The notes below the pieces were generated by a model. It saw only the letters and a list, made by a program, of their open reading frames with translations, was not told where the DNA came from and ran no database searches. The position numbers were made by a program, and so were the translations under genes. Of a DNA stretch of 64,000 bases, positions 31,675 to 40,250 are shown in pieces. The stretch comes from Pseudoduganella violaceinigra DSM 15887. Lineage in GTDB: Bacteria > Pseudomonadota > Gammaproteobacteria > Burkholderiales > Burkholderiaceae_D. The stretch lies in the NCBI RefSeq assembly GCF_000425385.1, contig NZ_KE384357.1:483182-547181 (forward strand). Reading direction: 5' to 3'. Within the stretch, counting starts at the first letter, position 1, and each line of letters opens with the position of its first letter.

Positions 31675-33735
31675 ATGAATCCCACTATGAAAACAATCGG
31701 CTGGGCAGCGCTGTCCTTGCTGGGCGCCGGCGCGCTGGGCGTGATCGCCCTCCAGCGCGGCGAACCGATCAGCGCCATCTGGCTGGTGATCGCCGCCGTC
31801 TGCGTGTACCTGATCGCCTACCGCTTCTACAGCCTGTATATCGCCCGCAACGTCATGGGCCTGGAAGCGAACCGCCTGACCCCGGCCTACAAATACAACG
31901 ACGGCCTCGATTACGTGCCGACCAATAAGAACGTGCTGTTCGGCCACCACTTCGCCGCGATCGCCGGCGCCGGCCCGCTGGTCGGCCCGGTACTGGCGGC
32001 GCAGATGGGCTACCTGCCCGGCATGCTGTGGATCCTGGCCGGCGTGGTGTTCGCCGGCGCCGTGCAGGACTTCATGGTGCTGTTCATCTCCACCCGCCGC
32101 GACGGCCGCTCGCTGGGTGACCTGATCAAGTCCGAGCTGGGCCCGGTCCCCGGCAATATCGCCCTGCTCGGCACCTTCATGATCATGGTGATCATCCTGG
32201 CCGTGCTGGCGCTGATCGTGGTGAAGGCGCTGGCGCACTCGCCATGGGGCTCCTTCACCGTGATGGCCACCATCCCGATCGCCCTGTTCATGGGCGTCTA
32301 CTCGCGCTACGTGCGCGTGGGCCGCGTCGGCGAAGTGTCGCTGATCGGCTTCGTGCTGCTGATGCTGGCCATCTTCGGCGGCCAATGGGTGCAGGAAAAC
32401 CCGGCCCTGGCGCCAATGTTCACCTTCTCCGGCACGGAATTGACCTGGATGCTGATCGGCTACGGTTTCATCGCTTCCGTGCTGCCGGTCTGGCTGCTGC
32501 TGGCGCCGCGCGACTACCTGTCCACCTTCCTCAAGATCGGCACCATTGTCGGCCTGGCGCTGGGCATCCTGATCGTGGCACCGATGCTGCAGATGCCGGC
32601 GCTGACCAAATTCATCGACGGCACCGGCCCGGTCTGGGCCGGCAGCCTGTTCCCCTTCCTGTTCATCACCATCGCCTGCGGCGCCGTGTCGGGCTTCCAT
32701 GCCCTGATCTCCTCCGGCACCACGCCGAAGATGATCGAGAACGAGACCCACGCCCGCTTCATCGGCTACGGCGCCATGCTGATGGAATCCTTCGTCGCCA
32801 TCATGGCGCTGGTGGCCGCATCGACCATCGAACCGGGCGTGTACTTCGCCATGAACAGCCCGGCCGCCCTGCTTGGCACCACGGCCGATTCGGCGGCGCA
32901 GGCGATTTCGCAATGGGGCTTCCACGTCACGCCGGACATGCTGACGCAGACCGCCAAGGACGTCGGCGAAGCGTCGATCATCTCGCGCGCCGGCGGCGCA
33001 CCGACCCTGGCCGTTGGCATGGCGCACATCCTGTCCAATGTGGTCGGCGGCAAGGCCATGATGGCCTTCTGGTACCACTTCGCCATCCTGTTCGAAGCCC
33101 TGTTCATCCTGACCGCCGTCGATGCCGGCACGCGCGCCGGCCGCTTCATGCTGCAGGACTTGCTGGGATCCTTCGCCCCGTCGCTGAAGCGCACCGACTC
33201 CGTCTTCGCCAGCCTGCTGGCCACCGGCCTGTGCGTGGCCGCCTGGGGCTACTTCCTGTACCAGGGCGTGGTCGACCCGCTGGGCGGCATCAACACCCTG
33301 TGGCCGCTGTTCGGCATCGCCAACCAGATGCTGGCCGCGATCGCGCTGATCCTGGCGACCTGCGTGCTGTTCAAGATGAAGCGCACCAAATACGCCTGGG
33401 TCACCGTGCTGCCGACCATCTGGCTGCTGCTGTGCACCCTGACGGCCGGCTGGCAGAAGATCTTCGACGCCAATCCGAAGATCGGCTTCATGGCGCACGC
33501 CGCCAAATACCAGGCCGCCCTGGCCGACGGCAAGGTGCTGGCGCCGGCCAAGTCGATCGAGCAGATGCAGCAAGTGATCTTCAACGACTACCTGGATGCG
33601 GGCCTGGCGGCCTTCTTCATGATCGTCGTGGTCAGCGTGCTGGTATTCGGCGTGCGCACGGCGCTGGCGGCCTGGAACGCCAGCCGCCCGACCCACAACG
33701 AAGCCCCGGCGCAATACGCCGCCGCGGCCAAGTAA
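31675..33735 (+). CDS. cstA: CstA-family transporter (carbon starvation protein A)
   Basis: 686 residues with roughly 16-18 hydrophobic segments and the CstA signatures FGHHFAAIAGAGPLVGPVLAAQMGY and SGFHALISSGTTPKMIENE. Family members (E. coli CstA, BtsT) import pyruvate and possibly peptides. The ATG at 31675 follows GGAGGAG. It is followed after 4 bp by ybdD and is divergent from a cache-domain kinase/regulator pair, the same logic as BtsSR-BtsT in E. coli, so pyruvate-responsive expression is a reasonable inference. Confidence 0.95.
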   Translation: MNPTMKTIGWAALSLLGAGALGVIALQRGEPISAIWLVIAAVCVYLIAYRFYSLYIARNVMGLEANRLTPAYKYNDGLDYVPTNKNVLFGHHFAAIAGAGPLVGPVLAAQMGYLPGMLWILAGVVFAGAVQDFMVLFISTRRDGRSLGDLIKSELGPVPGNIALLGTFMIMVIILAVLALIVVKALAHSPWGSFTVMATIPIALFMGVYSRYVRVGRVGEVSLIGFVLLMLAIFGGQWVQENPALAPMFTFSGTELTWMLIGYGFIASVLPVWLLLAPRDYLSTFLKIGTIVGLALGILIVAPMLQMPALTKFIDGTGPVWAGSLFPFLFITIACGAVSGFHALISSGTTPKMIENETHARFIGYGAMLMESFVAIMALVAASTIEPGVYFAMNSPAALLGTTADSAAQAISQWGFHVTPDMLTQTAKDVGEASIISRAGGAPTLAVGMAHILSNVVGGKAMMAFWYHFAILFEALFILTAVDAGTRAGRFMLQDLLGSFAPSLKRTDSVFASLLATGLCVAAWGYFLYQGVVDPLGGINTLWPLFGIANQMLAAIALILATCVLFKMKRTKYAWVTVLPTIWLLLCTLTAGWQKIFDANPKIGFMAHAAKYQAALADGKVLAPAKSIEQMQQVIFNDYLDAGLAAFFMIVVVSVLVFGVRTALAAWNASRPTHNEAPAQYAAAAK

Positions 33736-33739
33736 GACC

Positions 33740-33940
33740 ATGCTGGACGAAATCGTCAAGGCAGGCCGCTATCTCGGACAGAGCATGCGGCTGATGTGCG
33801 GCCTGCCGGAATACGACACCTACGTCGCCCATCGCGAAGCGACCCACCCGGGCGAACCCGTGATGAGCTACGAGGAATTCTTCCGCGAACGGCAGGAAGC
33901 CCGCTACGGCGGCGCCGGCAAGCGCGGCGGCTGCTGCTGA
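33740..33940 (+). CDS. ybdD: YbdD/YjiX family small protein
   Basis: 66 residues with the family core GLPEYDTYVAHREATHPGEPVMSYEEFFRERQEARYG and a C-terminal GGCC. These proteins are almost always encoded directly after cstA/btsT and are thought to assist the transporter. It starts 4 bp behind cstA. Its stop codon sits inside a 17-base sequence (33937-33953) that closely matches the tip of the palindromic element at 46533-46597. Confidence 0.92.
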   Translation: MLDEIVKAGRYLGQSMRLMCGLPEYDTYVAHREATHPGEPVMSYEEFFRERQEARYGGAGKRGGCC

Positions 33941-34063
33941 CCCCAGGGGGGACATTGACTTACCGGGAGCAATTGCTAGCGACCGAAACATAGAGCCAGA
34001 TCAAGGTGTCGAATTTCTTAGCATTTATTCTTTGCCCGATGGAATCGTCCTTCGGCGGCGAAA

Positions 34064-36919
34064 ATGCTCAACTTCGAACGGTCCGGCTTAAGCCAGAAAC
34101 TGACCTTCATTTCGGTGCTCACCACCGGCAGCGCCCTGCTGCTGGTGTTCGTGGCGTTCGCCGTTGCTTCCGTCCTGTCCCACACCAGCGAGGAGCGCAA
34201 GCAGCTTACTTCGCTGGCTGACGTCATCGGCGCCAACAGCGTCGCTTCCCTGCTCTACGCCGACCGGCCGACCGCCGAACAAGCGCTGGCCGCACTGGCC
34301 GTCAAGGGCGATATCACGCGCGCGGCATTGTTCGACCGCGAGGGCAATCCCTTCGCCGCTTACCCGGCGCTGCGCGAGCCGCCCGGCGCCCTGGATGCGT
34401 CGCGCCTGCAGTCGCTGGCCGCCGGCGAGCTGGCCGAACGCGACGGCCCGCCGTGGGCGCCGCTGCTGCGCCTTTACCGCCCCGTGCGCGTGCGCCAGCA
34501 TGTGATCGGGGCGGTGATGATCGAGGCCGGCCAGGCCTCGCTGTGGCTGGGCATCCTGCGCAACCTTGGCATGACGGCGGCGGCCACCGCCGCCTCCTTC
34601 GGGCTGGCGCTGGTGCTGTCGGCGCGCTTTCGGGAAGGCATCGCGGCGCCCATCGCCCAGTTGATCGCGGCGGCGGACAAGGTCAGCAGCAGCCAGACCT
34701 ACGCCCAGGTGCAGCACCAGCGCAGCGATGAACTGGGTACGCTGATCGACAGCTTCAACGGCATGCTGGCGCAGATCGAGAGCCGCGACACCAAGCTGGC
34801 GCATTACCGCGGCGAGCTGGAACGCCAGGTCAACATCCGCACCGCGCAGCTGGAGAAGGCCAAGGATGCGGCGGAAGCGGCGAGCCAGGCCAAGAGCGCC
34901 TTCCTGGCCAATATGTCGCACGAAATCCGCACGCCGATGAACGGGGTGCTGGGCATGGCGGAACTGCTGGCGGCGACCGAACTGTCCGAAACCCAGCGCC
35001 ATTACACCAGCATGGTGCGCCGCTCGGGCGAGCACCTGCTGGTGATCATCAACGACATCCTCGATTTTTCCAAGGTGGAGGCGGGCAAGCTGACGGTCGA
35101 ATACATCAACTTCAACCTGCGCGAGCTGCTGGACGATATCGAGAACGTGTTCGCGCCCCAGGCCCAGGCCAAGGGTATCGAGATCGAGTTCGCCGTGGCG
35201 AACAATATCCCGCTGGCCATCTGCGGCGATCCGAACCGCCTGCGCCAGGTGATCGTCAACCTGCTGGGGAATGCCGTCAAGTTCACCGACCAGGGATGCA
35301 TCAAGGTGGCGGTGCGGGTGGCCGAGGAGGACGCGCAATCGGCGCGCCTGCGCGTGGAGGTGCACGATACCGGCATTGGCGTGGCCCGCGAAGCGCGGGC
35401 GCATATTTTCGACTCGTTCTCCCAGGCGGACGGTTCGACCACGCGCAAGCATGGCGGCACCGGCCTGGGGCTGGCGATTTCCAAGCAGCTGGTGGAGCTG
35501 ATGGGAGGCTCGATCGGCCTGGACACCGCGCTCGGCCGCGGTTCGATTTTCTGGTTCACCGTGCAGTTCGACAAGCGGCGCGTGGATGCCGACGATGCCG
35601 GCTTTCAGCAAAAGCCGACCAAGGGCTTGCGCGCGCTGGTGGTGGACCGCCAGGCGGAAAGCGCCCTCGCTCTGCAACGCCTGCTGGGGCGCTGGCATCT
35701 GCAGGGAACCTGCTCGCCCAGCGCGGCCGACGCCTTGCGCGAACTGCATGCCGCGGCGGCGCGCGGTACGCCTTACGACGTGGTCCTGCTGGAAATGGGC
35801 CTGGACGATATCGGCGGGCTGGCGCTGGCGGCCGAGATCAAGTCCGATCCCGATATCTCCGCCGTGCGCGTGATCCTGCTCGCTTCCGAGCGCAATGCGG
35901 CGGACCCGGTGCAGCGGCGGGCGGCGGGCGTGGCCTTCCAGCTGGTCAAGCCGGTCCGCGAGCCGGACCTGTACGACTGCATCGTCACGCCGGTGCGCGC
36001 CAGCGAGGGCGTGGCGGCGGCACCGCTGACAGGCGCCGCCTCCCACACCGCCGCACGCCCCCGCCACGGCCAGCGCCCGCGCGCCCTGCTCGCCGAAGAC
36101 AATCCGGTCAACGTGGAAGTGGCATCGGCCATGCTGCGCGGCCTGGGCATGGAGGTCGCCTGCGCGGCCAACGGCGAAGAGGCGCTGGCCGCGGTACGCG
36201 CCGGCGATTACGACCTGGTGCTGATGGACTGCATGATGCCGGTCATGGACGGCATGGCCGCCACCGCCGAAATCCGCCGTCTCGAGCAGCAGCGCGGGCG
36301 GGCGCGCACGACGCCGATCGTCGCCATCACCGCCAACGCGCTGCAGGGTGACCGCGAACGCTGCCTGGCGGCCGGCATGGACGATTACATCAGCAAGCCG
36401 TTCTCGCAGCAGGCGCTGGCCGATACGCTGGGGCGCTGGGTTGCCTTGCCGCGCGGCCCGGCCCTGGCGCCGCCGCCCGCCGGCCCCGTGGCCGCCGCCA
36501 CCCGCCACGCATCGGGCCAGCCCCCGCCCGCGGGCGGCCAGGTGGCCGTGCTGGAAACCCCGCGCGCCGCCATCAACCCGCTGGCGCTGGACGCTATCCG
36601 CGCCCTCAATCCGGGCCAAGGCGAGGCCCTGCTCCAGCGCGTGCTCGCCGCCTTCCTGCAAGACACGCCGCACCAGCTCGCAGCCCTGCGCGAAGCCATC
36701 GCCCTGTGCGATGCATCCGCCGTCCGCAAGACCGCCCATAGCCTGAAATCCAGCAGCGCCAACGTCGGCGCCGACCAACTGGCCAGACTGTGCCGGGAAA
36801 TGGAACAACTGGGCCGCACCGGGCAGACCGCGGGGGCGGCCAGCCTGCTGGCGGCGCTGGAGCATGAATTCCAGGCGGCACGCAGGACATTCGACACCAT
36901 CCTGCCACAGGGAGCATGA
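34064..36919 (+). CDS. hybrid sensor histidine kinase (BarA/EvgS-like architecture)
   Basis: 951 residues. Order: membrane segment (LTFISVLTTGSALLLVFVAFAVASV), periplasmic CHASE8-like region, second membrane segment, HAMP, coiled coil, HisKA with FLANMSHEIRTPMNG (His about 287), HATPase_c (NLLGNAVKFTDQG, DTGIGV, GTGLGLAIS), a first receiver-like domain, a second receiver with DLVLMDCMMPVMDG, and an Hpt domain (TAHSLKSSSANVGA). In the first receiver the acceptor position reads LLEMGL, glutamate instead of aspartate, so it is probably not phosphorylated. A REC-PAS-GGDEF-EAL gene follows 4 bp later and may be its output. Confidence 0.93.
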   Translation: MLNFERSGLSQKLTFISVLTTGSALLLVFVAFAVASVLSHTSEERKQLTSLADVIGANSVASLLYADRPTAEQALAALAVKGDITRAALFDREGNPFAAYPALREPPGALDASRLQSLAAGELAERDGPPWAPLLRLYRPVRVRQHVIGAVMIEAGQASLWLGILRNLGMTAAATAASFGLALVLSARFREGIAAPIAQLIAAADKVSSSQTYAQVQHQRSDELGTLIDSFNGMLAQIESRDTKLAHYRGELERQVNIRTAQLEKAKDAAEAASQAKSAFLANMSHEIRTPMNGVLGMAELLAATELSETQRHYTSMVRRSGEHLLVIINDILDFSKVEAGKLTVEYINFNLRELLDDIENVFAPQAQAKGIEIEFAVANNIPLAICGDPNRLRQVIVNLLGNAVKFTDQGCIKVAVRVAEEDAQSARLRVEVHDTGIGVAREARAHIFDSFSQADGSTTRKHGGTGLGLAISKQLVELMGGSIGLDTALGRGSIFWFTVQFDKRRVDADDAGFQQKPTKGLRALVVDRQAESALALQRLLGRWHLQGTCSPSAADALRELHAAAARGTPYDVVLLEMGLDDIGGLALAAEIKSDPDISAVRVILLASERNAADPVQRRAAGVAFQLVKPVREPDLYDCIVTPVRASEGVAAAPLTGAASHTAARPRHGQRPRALLAEDNPVNVEVASAMLRGLGMEVACAANGEEALAAVRAGDYDLVLMDCMMPVMDGMAATAEIRRLEQQRGRARTTPIVAITANALQGDRERCLAAGMDDYISKPFSQQALADTLGRWVALPRGPALAPPPAGPVAAATRHASGQPPPAGGQVAVLETPRAAINPLALDAIRALNPGQGEALLQRVLAAFLQDTPHQLAALREAIALCDASAVRKTAHSLKSSSANVGADQLARLCREMEQLGRTGQTAGAASLLAALEHEFQAARRTFDTILPQGA

Positions 36920-36923
36920 CATC

Positions 36924-39011
36924 ATGGCAGCGCTCTATTCCTCCAAACGCGGCACCGTACTGGTGGCGGATGACGATCCCGTCATGCGCCTGCTGATGCT
37001 TGAAATGCTGGCCCAGGTCGGCCTCGACGCCGTGGAAGCCTGCGACGGCCGGGCCGCCGTGGCCAGCTTCCGCGACAATGCGCCCGACCTGGTGCTGCTG
37101 GACGTCGACATGCCCGTGCTGGACGGCTTTTCCGTCTGCCGCGCCATCCGCAAGCTGGAAGGCATCGCCCACGTCCCCGTCATCATGGTCACCGGCGGCG
37201 ACGACCTGGAGGCCGTCACGCAGGCCTACGAAGCCGGCGCCACCGACTTCGTGTCCAAGCCGATCAACTGGCCGATCCTGGGCCACCGCGTGCTGTACGT
37301 GCTGCGCGCCAGCGACGCCATCGCCCGCCTGCGCATTGCCGATGCCCACAACCGCGCCGTGCTGGCCGCCATTCCCGATACCTTCTTTCGCCTCAGCGCC
37401 GACGGCTACTACCTTGATTATGAAGAGGGCCATGAAGCGGGCGCCGATTTCGCCAGCCGCGAATGCGTGGGCCGGCATATCCGCGACGTGCTGCCCGCGC
37501 CGGTGGCCACGCGCATGCTGGACCAGCTTTCCGCCGTGCTGCACTCCCCTTCCGTGCATTCGGTCGACTACGAACTGGCGCGCGAAGGCGTGGGCCACCA
37601 TTTCGAGGCGCGCCTGGTCGCCACCGCCGCCGGCGAAGTACTCGGCCTGGTGCGCGATATCAGCGAGCGCAAACGCACCGAGGAGCAGATCCGCAAGCTG
37701 GCCTACTGCGACAGCCTGACGGGCATTCCCAACCGCCAGGCCTTCCTGGAAACGCTGGAGCGCGAGCTGGAGCGCTCCCAGCGCGAGCAGCGCAAATTCG
37801 CCATCCTGTTCATGGACCTGGACTCCTTCAAGCGCATCAACGACACGCTCGGCCACAATATCGGCGACCTGCTGCTGCAGATCGTCACCGAGCGGCTGCG
37901 CGAAACGATACGGCCCGGCGACCACCTGTGCAGCCTGGCGCGCCTGGGCGGTGACGAGTTCACCATCCTGCTGCCCGACATCGAACGGGTCGACGACGCG
38001 CTGGCCGTGGCGCACCGCGTGAAGGACGCGATGCGGCGCCCTTTCAACCTGGACGGCCACGAGATCTTCGTCACCGCCAGCATCGGCATCTCGCTTTACC
38101 CGGAGGACGGCGAAGACTGCACTTCGCTGCTGAAATTCGCCGACACCGCCATGTACCACGCCAAGAACTGCGGCAAGAACAACGCCAAGCTGTACAGCTC
38201 ATCGCTGACGATGCAGATCATGAGCCACGTCAAGCTGGAAGTGGGCTTGCGCAAGGCCCTGCAGAACGACGAACTGTACCTGCTGTACCAGCCGCAGGTT
38301 GACGTCGCCACCACCGAGATCGTCGGCGTGGAAGCGCTGATACGCTGGCGCCATCCCGAACACGGCATCATCCCGCCGACCGAATTCATTCCGCTGGCGG
38401 AGGAAACCGGCCTGATCGTGCCAATTGGCGAATGGGTGCTGCGCACCGCCTGCGATCAGGCGCGGGCCTGGCAGCGCGAGTGCGGCCGGCCGGTGCGCAT
38501 GTCGGTCAACCTGTCGGCGCGCCAGTTCAAGGATGAAAACCTGGCGCAGATCGTCCTGGCCGTGCTGCAGGATAGCGGCTTCGATCCCAGCCTGCTGGAG
38601 CTGGAACTGACCGAAGGCACGCTGATGGACAATGCCCTGGCCACGCTGGCCACGCTGGAGCAGTTGCGCGGCATCGGCGTGTTTTTATCCATCGACGATT
38701 TCGGCACCGGCTATTCGTCGATGAGCTACCTGAAACGCTTCGATGTGCGTGCGCTGAAGATCGACAAGAGCTTCATCAGCGGCCTGCCGCAGGACAGCGA
38801 AAACGCGGCCATCACACGCGCCATCATCGCCATGGCGCATGGATTGAAAATGATCGTGGTGGCGGAAGGCGTCGAAACGCGCGAGCAGCTCGAACTGCTG
38901 AAGCACTACGGCTGCGATATGGCACAGGGCTACCTGCTGGGCCGCCCCGCCCCGCAGGAGGCGATCAGCCGCATGCTGGCGTGCGCGGGATCAGGTGCTG
39001 CGGCGGTCTAG
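36924..39011 (+). CDS. REC-PAS-GGDEF-EAL cyclic-di-GMP response regulator
   Basis: 695 residues. Receiver domain at 1-130 with acceptor aspartate in LVLLDVDM (D60) and KPINWP; a PAS-like domain (about 140-250, AIPDTFFRLSADGYYLDYEEG); a GGDEF domain with an intact RLGGDEF loop; and an EAL domain with VEALIRW, DDFGTGYSSMSYL and EGVET. Both catalytic signatures are intact, so it could make or break c-di-GMP. It starts 4 bp after the hybrid kinase and is the probable phosphorelay target. Its 3' end overlaps recR by 21 bp in convergent orientation. Confidence 0.93.
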   Translation: MAALYSSKRGTVLVADDDPVMRLLMLEMLAQVGLDAVEACDGRAAVASFRDNAPDLVLLDVDMPVLDGFSVCRAIRKLEGIAHVPVIMVTGGDDLEAVTQAYEAGATDFVSKPINWPILGHRVLYVLRASDAIARLRIADAHNRAVLAAIPDTFFRLSADGYYLDYEEGHEAGADFASRECVGRHIRDVLPAPVATRMLDQLSAVLHSPSVHSVDYELAREGVGHHFEARLVATAAGEVLGLVRDISERKRTEEQIRKLAYCDSLTGIPNRQAFLETLERELERSQREQRKFAILFMDLDSFKRINDTLGHNIGDLLLQIVTERLRETIRPGDHLCSLARLGGDEFTILLPDIERVDDALAVAHRVKDAMRRPFNLDGHEIFVTASIGISLYPEDGEDCTSLLKFADTAMYHAKNCGKNNAKLYSSSLTMQIMSHVKLEVGLRKALQNDELYLLYQPQVDVATTEIVGVEALIRWRHPEHGIIPPTEFIPLAEETGLIVPIGEWVLRTACDQARAWQRECGRPVRMSVNLSARQFKDENLAQIVLAVLQDSGFDPSLLELELTEGTLMDNALATLATLEQLRGIGVFLSIDDFGTGYSSMSYLKRFDVRALKIDKSFISGLPQDSENAAITRAIIAMAHGLKMIVVAEGVETREQLELLKHYGCDMAQGYLLGRPAPQEAISRMLACAGSGAAAV

Positions 39012-39581
39012 CATGGCGCGCGCGATGGTGCCGGCGTCGACATATTCGAGCTCGCCGCCCACCGGCACGCCGCGCGCCAGGCGGGTCACGGCCAGGCCGC
39101 GCGCCTTCAGCATTTCACTGATGTAGTGGGCGGTGGCTTCGCCTTCGTTGGTGAAGTTCGTCGCCAGCACCACTTCCTCCACCACGCCGTCGGCGGCGCG
39201 CGCCAGCAGCTTTTCCAGGTGGATGTCTTTCGGGCCGATGCCGTCCAGCGGCGACAGGCGCCCCATCAGCACAAAATACAGGCCCTTGTAGGTCAGCGTG
39301 GACTCGATCATCGCCTGGTCCGCCGGCGTTTCGACCACGCACAACTGGCGCCGGTCGCGCGCTTCGTCGGCGCAGGTGTCGCAGATCTCGGTTTCGGTGA
39401 AGGTGTTGCACAGCGCGCAGTGGTGCACCTGCTCCACCGCCTGGTACAGGGCGCGCGAGAGCATGGCCGCACCTTCGCGGTCGTGCTGCAGCAGGTGGAA
39501 AGCCATGCGCTGGGCCGACTTGGGACCGACGCCGGGCAGGCGGCGCAGCGCCTCCGTCAGGAATTCAAAGGACTTCGCCAT
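38991..39581 (-). CDS. recR: recombination mediator RecR
   Basis: 196 residues, usual length about 200. Contains the N-terminal helix-hairpin-helix (LRRLPGVGPKSAQRMAFHLL), the four-cysteine zinc finger (CALCNTFTETEICDTC) and the Toprim domain (CVVETPADQAMIE to GEATAHYIS), ending VGGELEYVDAGTIARAM. RecR works with RecF/RecO to load RecA onto single-stranded gaps. It is the last gene of the dnaX-ybaB-yciI-recR series on this strand and starts 4 bp after the yciI-like gene. Confidence 0.97.
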   Translation of the reverse strand: MAKSFEFLTEALRRLPGVGPKSAQRMAFHLLQHDREGAAMLSRALYQAVEQVHHCALCNTFTETEICDTCADEARDRRQLCVVETPADQAMIESTLTYKGLYFVLMGRLSPLDGIGPKDIHLEKLLARAADGVVEEVVLATNFTNEGEATAHYISEMLKARGLAVTRLARGVPVGGELEYVDAGTIARAMLDRRST

Positions 39582-39585
39582 TGGA

Positions 39586-39876
39586 TCAGGATTGCTTGAA
39601 GGCGCTCAGGAAATCGGCCGTTTTGGTCGGCACGAATTCGGTGATGGTGTAGCTGGCGGCGCCCGCTTCATTGAACGGGTCCAGCTCGATCACCGCTTCG
39701 ATATCGGCCCGGCTGTCGGCCGTGGCGAGGATGATGCCGCCGGTGCGCGGCACCATGCGGCCGGACATCAGGAACATGCCATTGGCATATTGCTCGCGCA
39801 GGTACTCGCTGTGCGCGGCCAGGAGCTTGTCGATCTCCTCGGCCGGCTTCAAGTACGTGAGCGCGATGATGAACAT
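39586..39876 (-). CDS. YciI-family protein
   Basis: 96 residues. MFIIALTYLKPAEEIDKLLAAHSEYLREQYANGMFLMSGR is the typical YciI-like fold start, with the conserved His of AAHSEYL and the later DPFNEAGAASYTITEF. Function of most members is unknown; a few act as dehalogenase-like or dioxygenase-like enzymes. It is inserted between ybaB (9 bp upstream) and recR (4 bp downstream), genes that are usually directly adjacent, so it is co-transcribed with DNA replication and repair genes without an evident functional link. Confidence 0.85.
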   Translation of the reverse strand: MFIIALTYLKPAEEIDKLLAAHSEYLREQYANGMFLMSGRMVPRTGGIILATADSRADIEAVIELDPFNEAGAASYTITEFVPTKTADFLSAFKQS

Positions 39877-39885
39877 GGTGCGGGC

Positions 39886-40212
39886 TTAGAACGGCATCTT
39901 GAAGCCGGGTGGCAGCGGCAGGCCTGCGGTCAGGCCGCTCATTTTTTCGGAAGCGGTGGCTTCGGCCTTGCGCACGGCGTCATTGAAGGCGGCGGCCACC
40001 AGGTCTTCCAGCATGTCCTTGTCGTCGCCCAGCAGCGACGGGTCGATCGACACGCGCTTCACGTCGTTTTTGCAGGTCATCACCACTTTGACCATGCCGG
40101 CGCCGGACTGGCCTTCGACTTCGATCAGGGCCAGCGCGTCCTGCGCCTTCTTCATATTGTCCTGCATGGCTTGCGCTTGCTTCATCAGGCCTGCCAGTTG
40201 ATTCTTCATCAT
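39886..40212 (-). CDS. ybaB: YbaB/EbfC nucleoid-associated protein
   Basis: 108 residues: MKNQLAGLMKQAQAMQDNMKKAQDALA, then a beta region (VKVVMTCKNDVKRVSIDPSLL) and LPPGFKMPF at the C-terminus, all diagnostic for YbaB/EbfC. It forms DNA-binding dimers associated with the nucleoid. The start is MMKNQ at 40212 (40209 is an alternative); the longer frame upstream runs into dnaX antisense-free sequence and is not conserved. Conserved order dnaX-ybaB-recR supports the call. Confidence 0.95.
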   Translation of the reverse strand: MMKNQLAGLMKQAQAMQDNMKKAQDALALIEVEGQSGAGMVKVVMTCKNDVKRVSIDPSLLGDDKDMLEDLVAAAFNDAVRKAEATASEKMSGLTAGLPLPPGFKMPF

Positions 40213-40250
40213 GATGCGGTTCTCCGTATTTCGGTGTTGAGTATGGGGTT

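Noticed and set aside
31654..33759. A 701-codon minus-strand frame opposite cstA
   Set aside because: Low-complexity His/Gln/Gly-rich translation, mirror of the cstA codon bias; cstA is unmistakable.
34088..36925. A 945-codon minus-strand frame opposite the hybrid kinase
   Set aside because: Mirror frame of a gene with complete kinase, receiver and Hpt motifs.
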